From the NCBI RefSeq assembly GCF_023074055.1, contig NZ_JADPKR010000053.1, positions 62,001 through 126,000 on the forward strand: a stretch of 64,000 nucleotides of DNA, read 5' to 3'. The translations under genes and the position numbers were made by a program. The notes under the pieces are model-generated. The model had not been told where the DNA came from, searched no databases, and worked only from the letters and a program-made list of their open reading frames with translations. The stretch comes from Bradyrhizobium sp. 141. GTDB lineage: Bacteria > Pseudomonadota > Alphaproteobacteria > Rhizobiales > Xanthobacteraceae. This document shows, piece after piece, positions 54,260 to 61,170 of the stretch (its first letter is position 1; every line of letters starts with the position of its first letter).

Positions 54260-55303
54260 TCAGCTGATGTTCAGCAGAATTCGTCCCGAGGTGCCGCTGC
54301 GCATCAAGTCCAGTGCGTCGTTGACGTCGTCGAGCGCGAACTCGTGGGTCACGATCCCGCGGTAGCTCACCTTGCCGGCATCGCTCAGCCGAACGAGACG
54401 CGGGATATCGCGCGCCGGCTGGCATTGCCCGCCTTCCGAGCCCTTCAGCACCTTCTCGAAGTGGAGCGGCAGCGTGTAGATTTCGGCCTTCTCGCGGGGA
54501 ACGCCGACGAGGATGCAGCGGCCCTTCTTCGCAGTGATCTCGTAGGCGAGCTCGATCAGATTCTTGACGCCGGTGGTCTCGACGACCTTGTCGGGTCCCT
54601 CAGTGCCTGTGATGGACCGAACCTCAGCAGCCACATCCTTGATCGCTTCGGAGTTGATGGTGTGGGTGGCGCCGAACTGCCTCGCCATTTCAAGCTTGTT
54701 GTCGAGGCGGTCGATCGCAATGACGGGATAGGCGCCGACCATCGCGGCAAATTGCACGATGTTCAATCCAACGCCGCCGACGCCGAACACGACGACGGCC
54801 TCGCCGATGGCGATTTGCGCATCGTTATTGACGACACCGAGCGCGGTCGTCACCGCGCAGCCGAGCAGCGGCGCGCTGGTGCGGTCGATCGAGGCCGGAA
54901 CGGGCGTGACGCGATTCTCGGACACCACGGCATAGTCGTTGAAGGTGGTGACCCAGCCCGCATTGAGGCGCTTGCCGCGCCAGGAATAGACCGGGGTATT
55001 GGACTGGATGCCCTTGCCCGGGCGCCAATGCATGACGACGGTGTCGCCCTGCTTGCAGGAGACGACGCCGGGTCCGGTCTCGACGATCGTTGCCAGCGCT
55101 TCGTGCCCCAAGAGGTGCGGCAGGAACTTGTCGACGCCTTTGACGGCGTCGATCTCGTTGATCTGCGCGCCGCAGATGCTCGAGGTGTGCACGTGCGCTA
55201 GCACCTGGCCGTGCTCGAGCGCATCCGGCAAGGTGAACTCGTCGACGATCAGCGGCTTGCCCGATTCGACGAGAATGGCCGCCTTGGCAGTCTTGATGTC
55301 CAT
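54260..55303 (-). CDS. zinc-dependent alcohol dehydrogenase family protein
   Basis: 347-residue medium-chain dehydrogenase. Catalytic zinc ligands Cys44 (SICGAQ), His67-Glu68 (LLGHEAL) and Cys149 (PLLGCAVTTA) are present. The four-Cys structural zinc lobe is missing (region 95-115 is WRPGKGIQSNTPVYSWRGKR with no Cys). NAD site: VVVFGVGGVGLN. It is close to threonine/sorbitol- or glutathione-independent aldehyde dehydrogenase branches, with no assignable substrate. It lies 13 bp downstream of the methyltransferase gene; the pair may modify a sugar or polyol for the adjacent polysaccharide locus (inference). Confidence 0.87.
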   Translation of the reverse strand: MDIKTAKAAILVESGKPLIVDEFTLPDALEHGQVLAHVHTSSICGAQINEIDAVKGVDKFLPHLLGHEALATIVETGPGVVSCKQGDTVVMHWRPGKGIQSNTPVYSWRGKRLNAGWVTTFNDYAVVSENRVTPVPASIDRTSAPLLGCAVTTALGVVNNDAQIAIGEAVVVFGVGGVGLNIVQFAAMVGAYPVIAIDRLDNKLEMARQFGATHTINSEAIKDVAAEVRSITGTEGPDKVVETTGVKNLIELAYEITAKKGRCILVGVPREKAEIYTLPLHFEKVLKGSEGGQCQPARDIPRLVRLSDAGKVSYRGIVTHEFALDDVNDALDLMRSGTSGRILLNIS

Positions 55304-55316
55304 GAGGAGCGCCCGA

Positions 55317-55982
55317 TCACTCGAAATAGATGAATTCGTAATCGCCGGTGTAGCCGAGCTTGCCGTACAGCCAGATCCATTCCGACGTGTGCAGGATGGA
55401 CTCCGCCGTCAGCGCCCAGCATTCGAGGTTGTGCAGCTCGGCGACGTTCCGGTAGCCCTCGACCATGACGTATTTGTTCTTGCCGACCCGCTCGACCTGC
55501 TTGAGCGCCGCATCGAGTTCATACAGCCGGAGATTGTGCAGAGTGCCGAGCGAGATGACGAGATCGAAACTGTCGTCGCCATAGGGATAGATGTCCTGGG
55601 CACGATAGTTGAAAAGGTACGGCTTCACCTGCTCGTGCGCATTTTCGAGACCATGCTTGGAGATGTCGAAGCCGACGACCTTCAAGCCCGGCAGGATCTT
55701 CTGCATTTCGTAGAGCAGAAAGCCTTTGCCGCAGCCGACATCGAGCACGCTGGACCCATCCTTCAGACCATAGGTCTCGATCAGCGCCTTGGCGACCGGC
55801 GCCCAGCGCCCTTCGATGAAGCGGTAGCCGCCATAGCCGAAGCGGCGGTCACCGTCCCAATAATCGGCCTCGTATTCCCGCGCCTTCAGCGAGCAGCCGA
55901 TCTTGTCGTCGTTCATGCGGCCCATGTAGTCGCGCTTGGTCGCCGTATGCAGTGGCGTCACGATATTCAGGAGTCGTCCCAT
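55317..55982 (-). CDS. class I SAM-dependent methyltransferase
   Basis: 221 residues. Motif I: SSVLDVGCGKGFLLYEM; ribose-binding acid: VVGFDISKHGLENA; post-I: FDLVISLGTLHNLRL. Upstream basic N-terminus with Trp/Tyr-rich REYEADYWDGDRRFGYGGYRF, a signature found in methyltransferases of glycan or nucleotide-sugar loci. C-terminal EWIWLYGKLGYTGDYEF. ATG at 55982 after GAGGG. Co-transcribed with the alcohol dehydrogenase. A FixK2-like box sits 98 bp upstream in the divergent intergenic region. Confidence 0.84.
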   Translation of the reverse strand: MGRLLNIVTPLHTATKRDYMGRMNDDKIGCSLKAREYEADYWDGDRRFGYGGYRFIEGRWAPVAKALIETYGLKDGSSVLDVGCGKGFLLYEMQKILPGLKVVGFDISKHGLENAHEQVKPYLFNYRAQDIYPYGDDSFDLVISLGTLHNLRLYELDAALKQVERVGKNKYVMVEGYRNVAELHNLECWALTAESILHTSEWIWLYGKLGYTGDYEFIYFE

Positions 55983-56079
55983 TGAGCCCTCGGGTTCCAG
56001 CACGCGCTGCGATTCTCGCGACTGGCTGGCCCAGAGCGCGACTTGCGAATCGCTTTAGCATTTGTGGTCAAGATCATCA

Positions 56080-56093
56080 TTGCTGCAGATCAA
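56080..56093. promoter_or_regulatory. FixK2/FNR-type box
   Basis: TTGC-TGCAGA-TCAA on the plus strand (TTGA-TCTGCA-GCAA on the minus) fits the Bradyrhizobium FixK2 consensus TTG(A/C)-N6-(T/G)CAA in both orientations. It is located between the divergent methyltransferase-ADH operon and the ABM-like gene. Confidence 0.45.
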
Positions 56094-56167
56094 TGATCCG
56101 GAATCGTGCGACGGCGCCGTCGACGGTCGGCACAAATTCTGTCACCGGCAGTGACACCGAGACGCAT

Positions 56168-56193
56168 GGAACGGGAATGCGAGGCACAGCGTT
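56168..56193 (+). promoter_or_regulatory. EcfG-type general stress promoter (ABM-like gene)
   Basis: GGAAC (56168-56172), 17-bp spacer, CGTT (56190-56193), 21 bp before the ATG at 56215, with AGGGAG as ribosome site. Confidence 0.65.
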
Positions 56194-56214
56194 CGCCTCG
56201 CAGGGAGTCCTGCC

Positions 56215-56541
56215 ATGCCGACCAAGCCGACCATCGCCCGCATCTGGCGCGGCCGTACCCGCCGCGATCTCGCCGACGCCTACCAGGCCTATCTGCAGTC
56301 CGAAGGCATTCCGCCGCTATTGAAGACCGCGCTCGGGGTACAGCAATTGCGCGAGGACCGCGATGATGAGACGTGGTTCACGACCATCTCCTATTGGGCT
56401 GATATCGCGGCCATGACGGCCTTCACCAAGAGCGAGCCGACCAAGGTCCATCATCTCGCGCGCGACGCGGAATTCCTGATCGAGCTGCCGCAGCGCATCG
56501 AGATCCACCGCATTCTGATCGACGAGCAGGGGCTGCGGTGA
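56215..56541 (+). CDS. hypothetical ABM-like small protein, stress regulon
   Basis: 108 residues. IARIWRGRTRRDLADAYQAYLQSEGIPPLL opens like ABM/heme-degrading small ferredoxin-like proteins (in parts: RIWRGRT, ADAYQAYL), followed by LREDRDDETWFTTISYWADIAAMTAF and KVHHLARDAEFLIELP. It lacks a recognised active site. The EcfG promoter and possibly FixK2 box upstream suggest stress and micro-oxic control. Start is sound (AGGGAG, 6 bases). Monocistronic. Confidence 0.75.
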   Translation: MPTKPTIARIWRGRTRRDLADAYQAYLQSEGIPPLLKTALGVQQLREDRDDETWFTTISYWADIAAMTAFTKSEPTKVHHLARDAEFLIELPQRIEIHRILIDEQGLR

Positions 56542-56835
56542 AAGGCTGAGCCGCGAAATCTGAAGCTCGCATCGCCGCCAAATTGCGGCTTGTTGCGAAG
56601 ATCCAATGCTCGCGGCTGTGCGGTTTCGTCGCAATGTTACCAGCGGAATGAAACACTATAGTCAGAGTGTCATGGCATATGTCGTCGACATAGATGCGCG
56701 CACCGCGCGTTTCAGTCTTCACGCCGGCCGCCTCCAAGCAGGCGGTTAGCCGGACGGCGTTCGCGCCGTCCGGGCTCTTTTCCAGCTTTCGTGATCTCCA
56801 CCCGAGAGGTCGTATTGAAGCAGAAGGAGTGTGCC
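56542..56835 (+). ncRNA. possible small RNA or leader upstream of the rnk pair
   Basis: 294 bp without a gene but with a complete intrinsic terminator at 56750-56780, preceded by a perfect palindrome TATGTCG-T-CGACATA (56678-56692), a TATAGT hexamer at 56657-56662 and a hairpin CGCCT-N6-AGGCG (56730-56745 area). A transcript of about 100 nt ending at the terminator would have no coding content. Alternatively it is an attenuator for the downstream genes. Boundaries are approximate. Confidence 0.35.
56750..56780 (+). terminator. intrinsic terminator with UUCG tetraloop
   Basis: CCGGACGGCG-TTCG-CGCCGTCCGG, 10-bp perfect stem closed by a UUCG loop and followed by GCTCTTTT. The best intrinsic terminator in the window, yet no gene ends before it: the nearest stop codon upstream is about 210 bp away. 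Confidence 0.75.
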
Positions 56836-57297
56836 GTGCTGCCTCTTCCAAAAATCGCGCTCACCGCATCGGACTATCCGCGGCTTGAACAGCTTGCCCG
56901 CCGTGCCGCGCAGAAAGGCGACCTGGACGGGATCTTCCTCATAAGTGAGATCAACCGCGCCGACATCGTGCCCGACGAGGGCGACGATCTCCGTTCGCTC
57001 GTGACCGTGGGATCATGGGTCACATGTTGCACCAATTGGGGCGTTCCGCGTCGCACCGTGCAATTGGTCTGGCCCGAGGAGTGCTGGTCGAATCCCGACA
57101 GCCTTTCAGTCCTGACACCTTTGGGTGTCGCTTTGATCGGACTGCAGGTCGGCGATCAGATGCCATACTTCGTCGCCGGCTGTCTGAACGTCGTCAGGGT
57201 TCAGATCATAACCCAATCAAGTCCAAAGGTCGTCCCTCTCTTCCGGGCGCCCCGAGGCACGCCGTTCGATGACGACCCCGGACCCACTGCCGCGTAG
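56836..57297 (+). CDS. Rnk/GreA C-terminal-domain protein (first paralogue)
   Basis: 153-residue nucleoside-diphosphate-kinase-regulator-like protein that contacts RNA polymerase by homology to GreA/GreB. N-terminal helical part (LPKIALTASDYPRLEQLARRA), then the Gre C-terminal fold: VTVGSWVTC, RRTVQLVWPEECW, LSVLTPLGVALIGLQVGD. The GTG at 56836 is chosen because AGAAGGAG lies six bases upstream; the longer frame has no signal. A divergent C-terminal extension follows (VVPLFRAPRGTPFDDDPG). It is 10 bp from its paralogue; three Cys near 60-65 (VTCCTNWG) are unusual. Confidence 0.8.
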   Translation: MLPLPKIALTASDYPRLEQLARRAAQKGDLDGIFLISEINRADIVPDEGDDLRSLVTVGSWVTCCTNWGVPRRTVQLVWPEECWSNPDSLSVLTPLGVALIGLQVGDQMPYFVAGCLNVVRVQIITQSSPKVVPLFRAPRGTPFDDDPGPTAA

Positions 57298-57307
57298 GAG
57301 AATTCAA

Positions 57308-57721
57308 ATGCGCAACTTCGAAACCAGGAGTCGGCGAGAACAGCCGGCGCTGCCGCCGATCAAGATCACGGAAGACGAGTCGCGGCGCCTCAGCTCGCTG
57401 GCAAATTCAACCATGGAACTATTTCCGCGTGTCGCCCAGTTTCTGGCCCGGGAACTGGAACGTGCGACGGTCACGGAAGAGAACGACTTGCGCGGCGTGA
57501 TCAGGATGGGGTCGAAAGTGACCTATCGCGATGACGAAACGGGTGCGAGCCGGGAGATCGTGCTGGTCTATCCACACGAGGCGAACATTGAGCTCAGCCG
57601 GATCTCGATCCTGACGCCTGTCGGAGCGGCGCTGATCGGCCTCTCGGTGGGACAGCGGATCGAATTCGAGACGCCCGACACGCGCACCAGGGGGCTGACC
57701 GTTCTCGCCGTCTCCGAATGA
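57308..57721 (+). CDS. rnk: Rnk family nucleoside diphosphate kinase regulator (second paralogue)
   Basis: 137 residues and closer to canonical Rnk: ALPPIKITEDESRRLSSLANS, FLARELERATV, VIRMGSKVTYRDDETGA, REIVLVYPHEANIELSRIS, ILTPVGAALIGLSVGQRIEF. Start ATG at 57308 after AGGAGA. It forms an operon with the divergent paralogue upstream. Rnk proteins bind RNA polymerase near the secondary channel and influence NTP levels; having two suggests separate conditions of action. Confidence 0.86.
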   Translation: MRNFETRSRREQPALPPIKITEDESRRLSSLANSTMELFPRVAQFLARELERATVTEENDLRGVIRMGSKVTYRDDETGASREIVLVYPHEANIELSRISILTPVGAALIGLSVGQRIEFETPDTRTRGLTVLAVSE

Positions 57722-57845
57722 GGGCTTACGGCACGCCCGGCGGCAAGCGAATTCAGGAGAGCCACGCAAAGGTCGGCGTCGTGACAGGAACGTCTCCTCT
57801 CTCTTCGCAATTGACTCTCGTCAGGCAACGACAGCGAGAACCGTC

Positions 57846-58109
57846 ATGAAAAACATCAGTGCCGGCCAGATCGCCCTGTTGGTCGCTCTCGGAGCCATGC
57901 TGATCCTCACCGGCGTCTGGGCTGTCTCGGTCTGGGGAGCCAGCAGCGGGGTCGAAATGGGCAAGCATGGCTGGATCGCGCTTGGTCTCGGAAGCTTCTT
58001 CTCGCTGCTCATCGGTTGCGGGCTGATGGCCTTGATGTTCTTCAGTAGCCGCAGCGGTCACGATGATGTCGCCGATCCCTTCCGCCGGCGGGACGGCGAG
58101 GACAGATAG
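57846..58109 (+). CDS. small two-span membrane protein
   Basis: 87 residues with helices at about 8-30 (QIALLVALGAMLILTGVWAV) and 44-66 (WIALGLGSFFSLLIGCGLMAL) and a charged C-terminal tail (HDDVADPFRRRDGEDR). No family recognised, and no partner. Start ATG at 57846 is not preceded by a strong site (AGAACCGTC). A frequent conserved hypothetical in this genus, from memory. Confidence 0.65.
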   Translation: MKNISAGQIALLVALGAMLILTGVWAVSVWGASSGVEMGKHGWIALGLGSFFSLLIGCGLMALMFFSSRSGHDDVADPFRRRDGEDR

Positions 58110-58327
58110 CTGCACCTTCGCCTTGCATCCTTACGAACAGTTCATTTTCTGCGACCCGCCCAGCGCGTCTTGATTCCCGGGTCCGCCGCAGTATACGTTC
58201 CCACCATGATGTTCATGTCCACATTCTTTCCGCTGATCTGAACGGCTGAAGTCGTCACGGCGCATCCGCGCCAATCAGATCAAACCGGCTGCGACGCTTG
58301 ATGCGGTAGCCGCACGGAGAATGTGCA

Positions 58328-59119
58328 ATGCCCCAGACCGAACAGGCTGGCCTGACGCCTCGTCAGGTCCAGAGCTTCATCGACGACGGTTTCGTCAAGA
58401 TCGAGAACGCCTTCAGCACCGACCTTGCAAAGCAATGCAGGGACGAGCTGTGGGCGGACATTGGTCTTTCGCCAGACGAACCCGAGAACTGGACTCGACC
58501 CGTTGTCCGGGTGGGATTCAAGGCTTCGCCCTCTTTCATTGACGCCGCGAACGCGCCGCCCCTGCACAAGGTTTACGATCAACTCGTCGGCGAAGGGCGC
58601 TGGCTTGCGCCCACGGCCCTCGGAACCTTTCCGATCCGCTTCCCATCAACGGAATTGCCTGGTGATGACGGCTGGCATGTGGACATGAGCTTTGGCACCA
58701 CCAATGCGGATTTCATGGAATGGCGCGTCAATGTGAAAAGCAGCGGGCGTGCGTTGCTAATGCTCTTCCTGTTCTCGGATGTCGGCGCCGATGATGCGCC
58801 GACGCAGATCCGGAAAGGCTCGCATGCCACCATCGCGCGGAAGCTGCTGCACTATGGCGAGGCCGGCGCGACGCTCCGGCAACTCTCTGCCGAGGACTAT
58901 GCGTCGACCAGAGATTGCGAGATCGAACTGGCGACCGGTGCGGCAGGTAGCGTCTATCTGTGCCACCCGTTCCTTGTTCATGCCGCGCAACCCCACCGAG
59001 GGAAACGGCCGCGCTTCATGGCACAGCCTCCGCTGCTGCCGAAGGGCGAGTTTAATCCCGCGTTGCCAGCTTCGCCGGTTCAGATCGCGATCCGGCGGGC
59101 TTGTGGGCTGACGGTGTAG
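58328..59119 (+). CDS. phytanoyl-CoA dioxygenase (PhyH) family protein
   Basis: 263-residue Fe(II)/2-oxoglutarate oxygenase. The facial triad is His117-x-Asp119 (GWHVDMSF) and His218 (FLVHAAQPH), with a 2-oxoglutarate-binding Arg plausible in GKRPRF. N-terminal QVQSFIDDGFVKIENAF and LGTFPIRFPS are usual for PhyH proteins. Substrate unknown (the family hydroxylates lipids, antibiotics and betaine-like compounds). No operon partner; a strong terminator follows. Confidence 0.85.
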   Translation: MPQTEQAGLTPRQVQSFIDDGFVKIENAFSTDLAKQCRDELWADIGLSPDEPENWTRPVVRVGFKASPSFIDAANAPPLHKVYDQLVGEGRWLAPTALGTFPIRFPSTELPGDDGWHVDMSFGTTNADFMEWRVNVKSSGRALLMLFLFSDVGADDAPTQIRKGSHATIARKLLHYGEAGATLRQLSAEDYASTRDCEIELATGAAGSVYLCHPFLVHAAQPHRGKRPRFMAQPPLLPKGEFNPALPASPVQIAIRRACGLTV

Positions 59120-59127
59120 TTGGACGA

Positions 59128-59156
59128 CATCCGGGACCGCTCAGCGGTCCCGGATG
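59128..59156 (+). terminator. intrinsic terminator after the PhyH gene
   Basis: CATCCGGGACCG / CGGTCCCGGATG, a 12-bp perfect stem with a short loop followed by TTTA, starting 9 bp after the stop codon. Confidence 0.7.
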
Positions 59157-59176
59157 TTTAGCCGGGCTCGCCCCGC

Positions 59177-59320
59177 TTATTGCACCTCGATGTTCGCATT
59201 CTTGATCAGCTTGCGCCGGCGTTCCTCCTCCTGCGCGACATAGCAGGACTCGGCGACGTAACCGGGCACCCCGACCTCGACGACAGCAGGCAATTGCGCA
59301 AACGCCGCCGACCGCTCCGG
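59177..59320 (-). pseudogene. C-terminal fragment resembling a tripartite tricarboxylate (Bug-type) substrate-binding protein
   Basis: A 47-codon frame, LPAVVEVGVPGYVAES then RRKLIKNANIEVQ, ending in TAA. LPxVxExGVPGY is the hallmark near the C-terminus of Bug binding proteins and KLIKxANI is a typical end, but about 40-50 residues between are missing. It is preceded directly, in frame, by the stop codon of the 59321 gene. It might instead be a rare read-through extension of that gene, which is less likely. Confidence 0.35.
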
Positions 59321-60223
59321 TTACAGCTTTCCATAGACCCGCCCCGCGACCGCCTTCAGGCGCTCGACCGAGCCGGACTCCGGATGCGGCTTGACCGGCG
59401 CGAACAGGATCGTAGCCTGCCTGCCGTTCTTCCAGACATAGATGGTGACGGCGTTGCCGTTGCCCTTGGTGCAGGAATGCTCGCCGAACGCTTCGCCGCC
59501 GAGCTCGGGTATGGCCACATGCTTACAGGGACCTGCGCGTTTCATCATGCCGATGGCGGTGTCGCGCGAGGTCGCGATCACCGCGACGGTCATGGTGTTG
59601 GCCTCGCGATCGAACATCATGCAGCTGCCCGCGCCGGTCCGCTGCACCGTCAGCGTGCTCTTGTCGAGAAAGCCGTCGGCATCCGCGGCCGTAAGCCACT
59701 CGCAATTGCCGAACCGTTCGCTGCTCTTGTTCACGTTGGCGATGGCAATTCGCGTGGCTTCGGTGAGCGGTCCGAGCAGCGCATCGTCGGCACGCCGGCC
59801 GATCGGATAGACGGTGATCTGCAGAATGTAGTCGCCGGACAAGGCGACGACGGAGGCTTCCTGGCGCTCTGCGCCGGCGGCGCTCGTTCCGCGCTGGCCT
59901 TCGTCGCCGATCCCGGACACTGCGTTGAGCGGCATGCGCTCGCCTAGCGTCTTGACGAAGGTCGCGTACAATTCCCTGGCGCGATCCTTGTCGGGATTGC
60001 GGAAGACGGTTAACATCATCGTGTCGCCGCGCCCGGCCTGGTAGATGCAGCCGCGGCCGTCCTGATTTGAAATCAGCGACCATTTGAGCGCCGGCATCGC
60101 GCTGGCGAGCTCCTTGGCGCTGATGAACGGGCAGGTGTCGGCCGCGCGCGCGGGAAGCACCGGGGCGGCTGAAATTGCAAGGAATAGAACGAGGCAGGAG
60201 AACAGACGATCGATGGTACGCAT
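59321..60223 (-). CDS. hypothetical secreted protein with two similar domains
   Basis: 300 residues, signal peptide 1-27 (LVLFLAISAAPVLPARA). Two related halves: CPFISAKELASAMPAL, GRGCIYQAGRGDTMMLTVFR and CEWLTAADADGFLDK, GSCMMFDREANTMTVAVIA, each with a Cys pair spacing (28-30 residues) suggesting internal duplication. IGDEGQR and GGEAFGEHS correspond in the repeats. Late VTIYVWKNGRQATILFAPV. No enzyme motif; likely periplasmic ligand-binding or structural. Monocistronic, adjacent to a tRNA-like remnant. Confidence 0.7.
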   Translation of the reverse strand: MRTIDRLFSCLVLFLAISAAPVLPARAADTCPFISAKELASAMPALKWSLISNQDGRGCIYQAGRGDTMMLTVFRNPDKDRARELYATFVKTLGERMPLNAVSGIGDEGQRGTSAAGAERQEASVVALSGDYILQITVYPIGRRADDALLGPLTEATRIAIANVNKSSERFGNCEWLTAADADGFLDKSTLTVQRTGAGSCMMFDREANTMTVAVIATSRDTAIGMMKRAGPCKHVAIPELGGEAFGEHSCTKGNGNAVTIYVWKNGRQATILFAPVKPHPESGSVERLKAVAGRVYGKL

Positions 60224-60244
60224 CGGACGAGCTTACTATCGAAA

Positions 60245-60323
60245 TGGCGCGCCCGGAACGATTCGAACGTCTGCCCCACAGATTCGTAGCCTGAACGCTC
60301 TAATCCAGCTGAGCTAAGGGCGC
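60245..60323 (-). tRNA. decayed tRNA-Arg(ACG) copy
   Basis: 79-nt tRNA-shaped sequence with ACG anticodon and 3' GCCA, highly similar to the intact tRNA at 60829. Defects: acceptor pair 7 is T-C, the anticodon stem has a T-T mismatch and a G-T pair, the T stem starts with A-C, and the D loop has an extra T. These would hurt folding, so it is probably a pseudo-tRNA, though a weakly functional gene cannot be excluded. Confidence 0.6.
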
Positions 60324-60404
60324 GTTTTCGCAAACGGCGATTGCGGGCATGGCCTGAGACGCCGGCTTCGTGAGGCCCGGGCCGGGTCAGCGCAGGGTCG
60401 CGCG

Positions 60405-60761
60405 TCACCGCCCCTGATATTCGGCCCAGCACTCCGCCGTTTCGTAGACGCGAACCGCCGAAATTTGCCGCAGGCTCGACGCCAGCCGATCCCATATCCA
60501 GATCGCAATGTTCTCGGCCGTCGGGTTCTCGAGCCCCTCGACGTCGTTCAAGCATCTGTGGTCCAACGCGCCGACGATATCGGCGAAGCTCGACTCGAGA
60601 TCGAAAAAGTCCACGACGAAGCCCGTGCGGGGGTCGACCGGTCCGTCGAGCTGAACCTCTACTCTGTAGGAATGACCATGCAGCCGGCTGCATCGGTGCG
60701 TCTCGGGCACCTTGGGCAGCCGATGCGCCGCCTCGAATTTGAATGCCTGTGATATCTTCAT
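60405..60761 (-). CDS. queD: 6-carboxy-5,6,7,8-tetrahydropterin synthase
   Basis: 118-residue enzyme of queuosine precursor synthesis, converting 7,8-dihydroneopterin triphosphate to 6-carboxytetrahydropterin. Zinc ligands His13 (EAAHRLP), His28 and His30 (LHGHSY); catalytic Cys24 (HRCSRLHGH); VDFFDLES and LDHRCLNDV with EGLENPTAENIAIWIWD follow, standard for QueD. The ATG at 60761 is used; the in-frame extension upstream is translated tRNA and is spurious. It sits alone between the two tRNA-Arg sequences. Confidence 0.9.
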   Translation of the reverse strand: MKISQAFKFEAAHRLPKVPETHRCSRLHGHSYRVEVQLDGPVDPRTGFVVDFFDLESSFADIVGALDHRCLNDVEGLENPTAENIAIWIWDRLASSLRQISAVRVYETAECWAEYQGR

Positions 60762-60828
60762 CTGGTTCCCGACGGCGCGCGGCCGATCCGCGATCTCGGA
60801 TGCCGGGTTGCTACCCGGCGTCAAAGAA

Positions 60829-60905
60829 TGGCGCGCCCGGAACGATTCGAACGTCCGACCCTCAGATTCGTAGTCTGATGCTCTATCCAGCTGAGCTACG
60901 GGCGC
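60829..60905 (-). tRNA. tRNA-Arg(ACG)
   Basis: 77 nt including encoded CCA. Acceptor GCGCCCG/CGGGCGC, D arm GCTC...GAGC, anticodon stem TCAGA/TCTGA with loop CTACGAA (anticodon ACG, read as ICG), variable GGGTC, T stem GGACG/CGTTC with loop TTCGAAT. All stems pair. Confidence 0.95.
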
Positions 60906-61056
60906 GTGTTTCGCAAACAACGCGGGGGTGGCCCGCGACGCAGCCCCCGGCAAAGCCGGAGGGGGTGCGAAAGAGCGCTCTGACTAACCGCTCTTGTCCC
61001 GATTGGCAAGGTCCGGGATGGGGAGATTTTGCAGGCAGATGACGATCTCCACCCGA

Positions 61057-61146
61057 TCATTCCGGGGCTCGCGAAGCCAGAAGGGCGGAATCTCGTGCCG
61101 AAACCTCCGGATTCCGGGTTCGGCGCTTTGCACCGCCCCGGAATGA
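61057..61146. repeat. palindromic intergenic element
   Basis: Outer arms TCATTCCGGGGC (61057-61068) and GCCCCGGAATGA (61135-61146) are perfect complements over 12 bp; interior has CCGGATTCCGGG-type sequence. Another repeat of a type familiar from Bradyrhizobium (from memory), between the tRNA and the end of the histidine kinase. Confidence 0.65.
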
Positions 61147-61170
61147 CGGAAAAGCTCGGCCGCTGGCCGA

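Noticed and set aside
60762..60953. N-terminal extension of QueD reading VAQLDRASDYESEG
   Set aside because: This is the translation of the tRNA-Arg sequence, a well-known artefact; queD starts at 60761.
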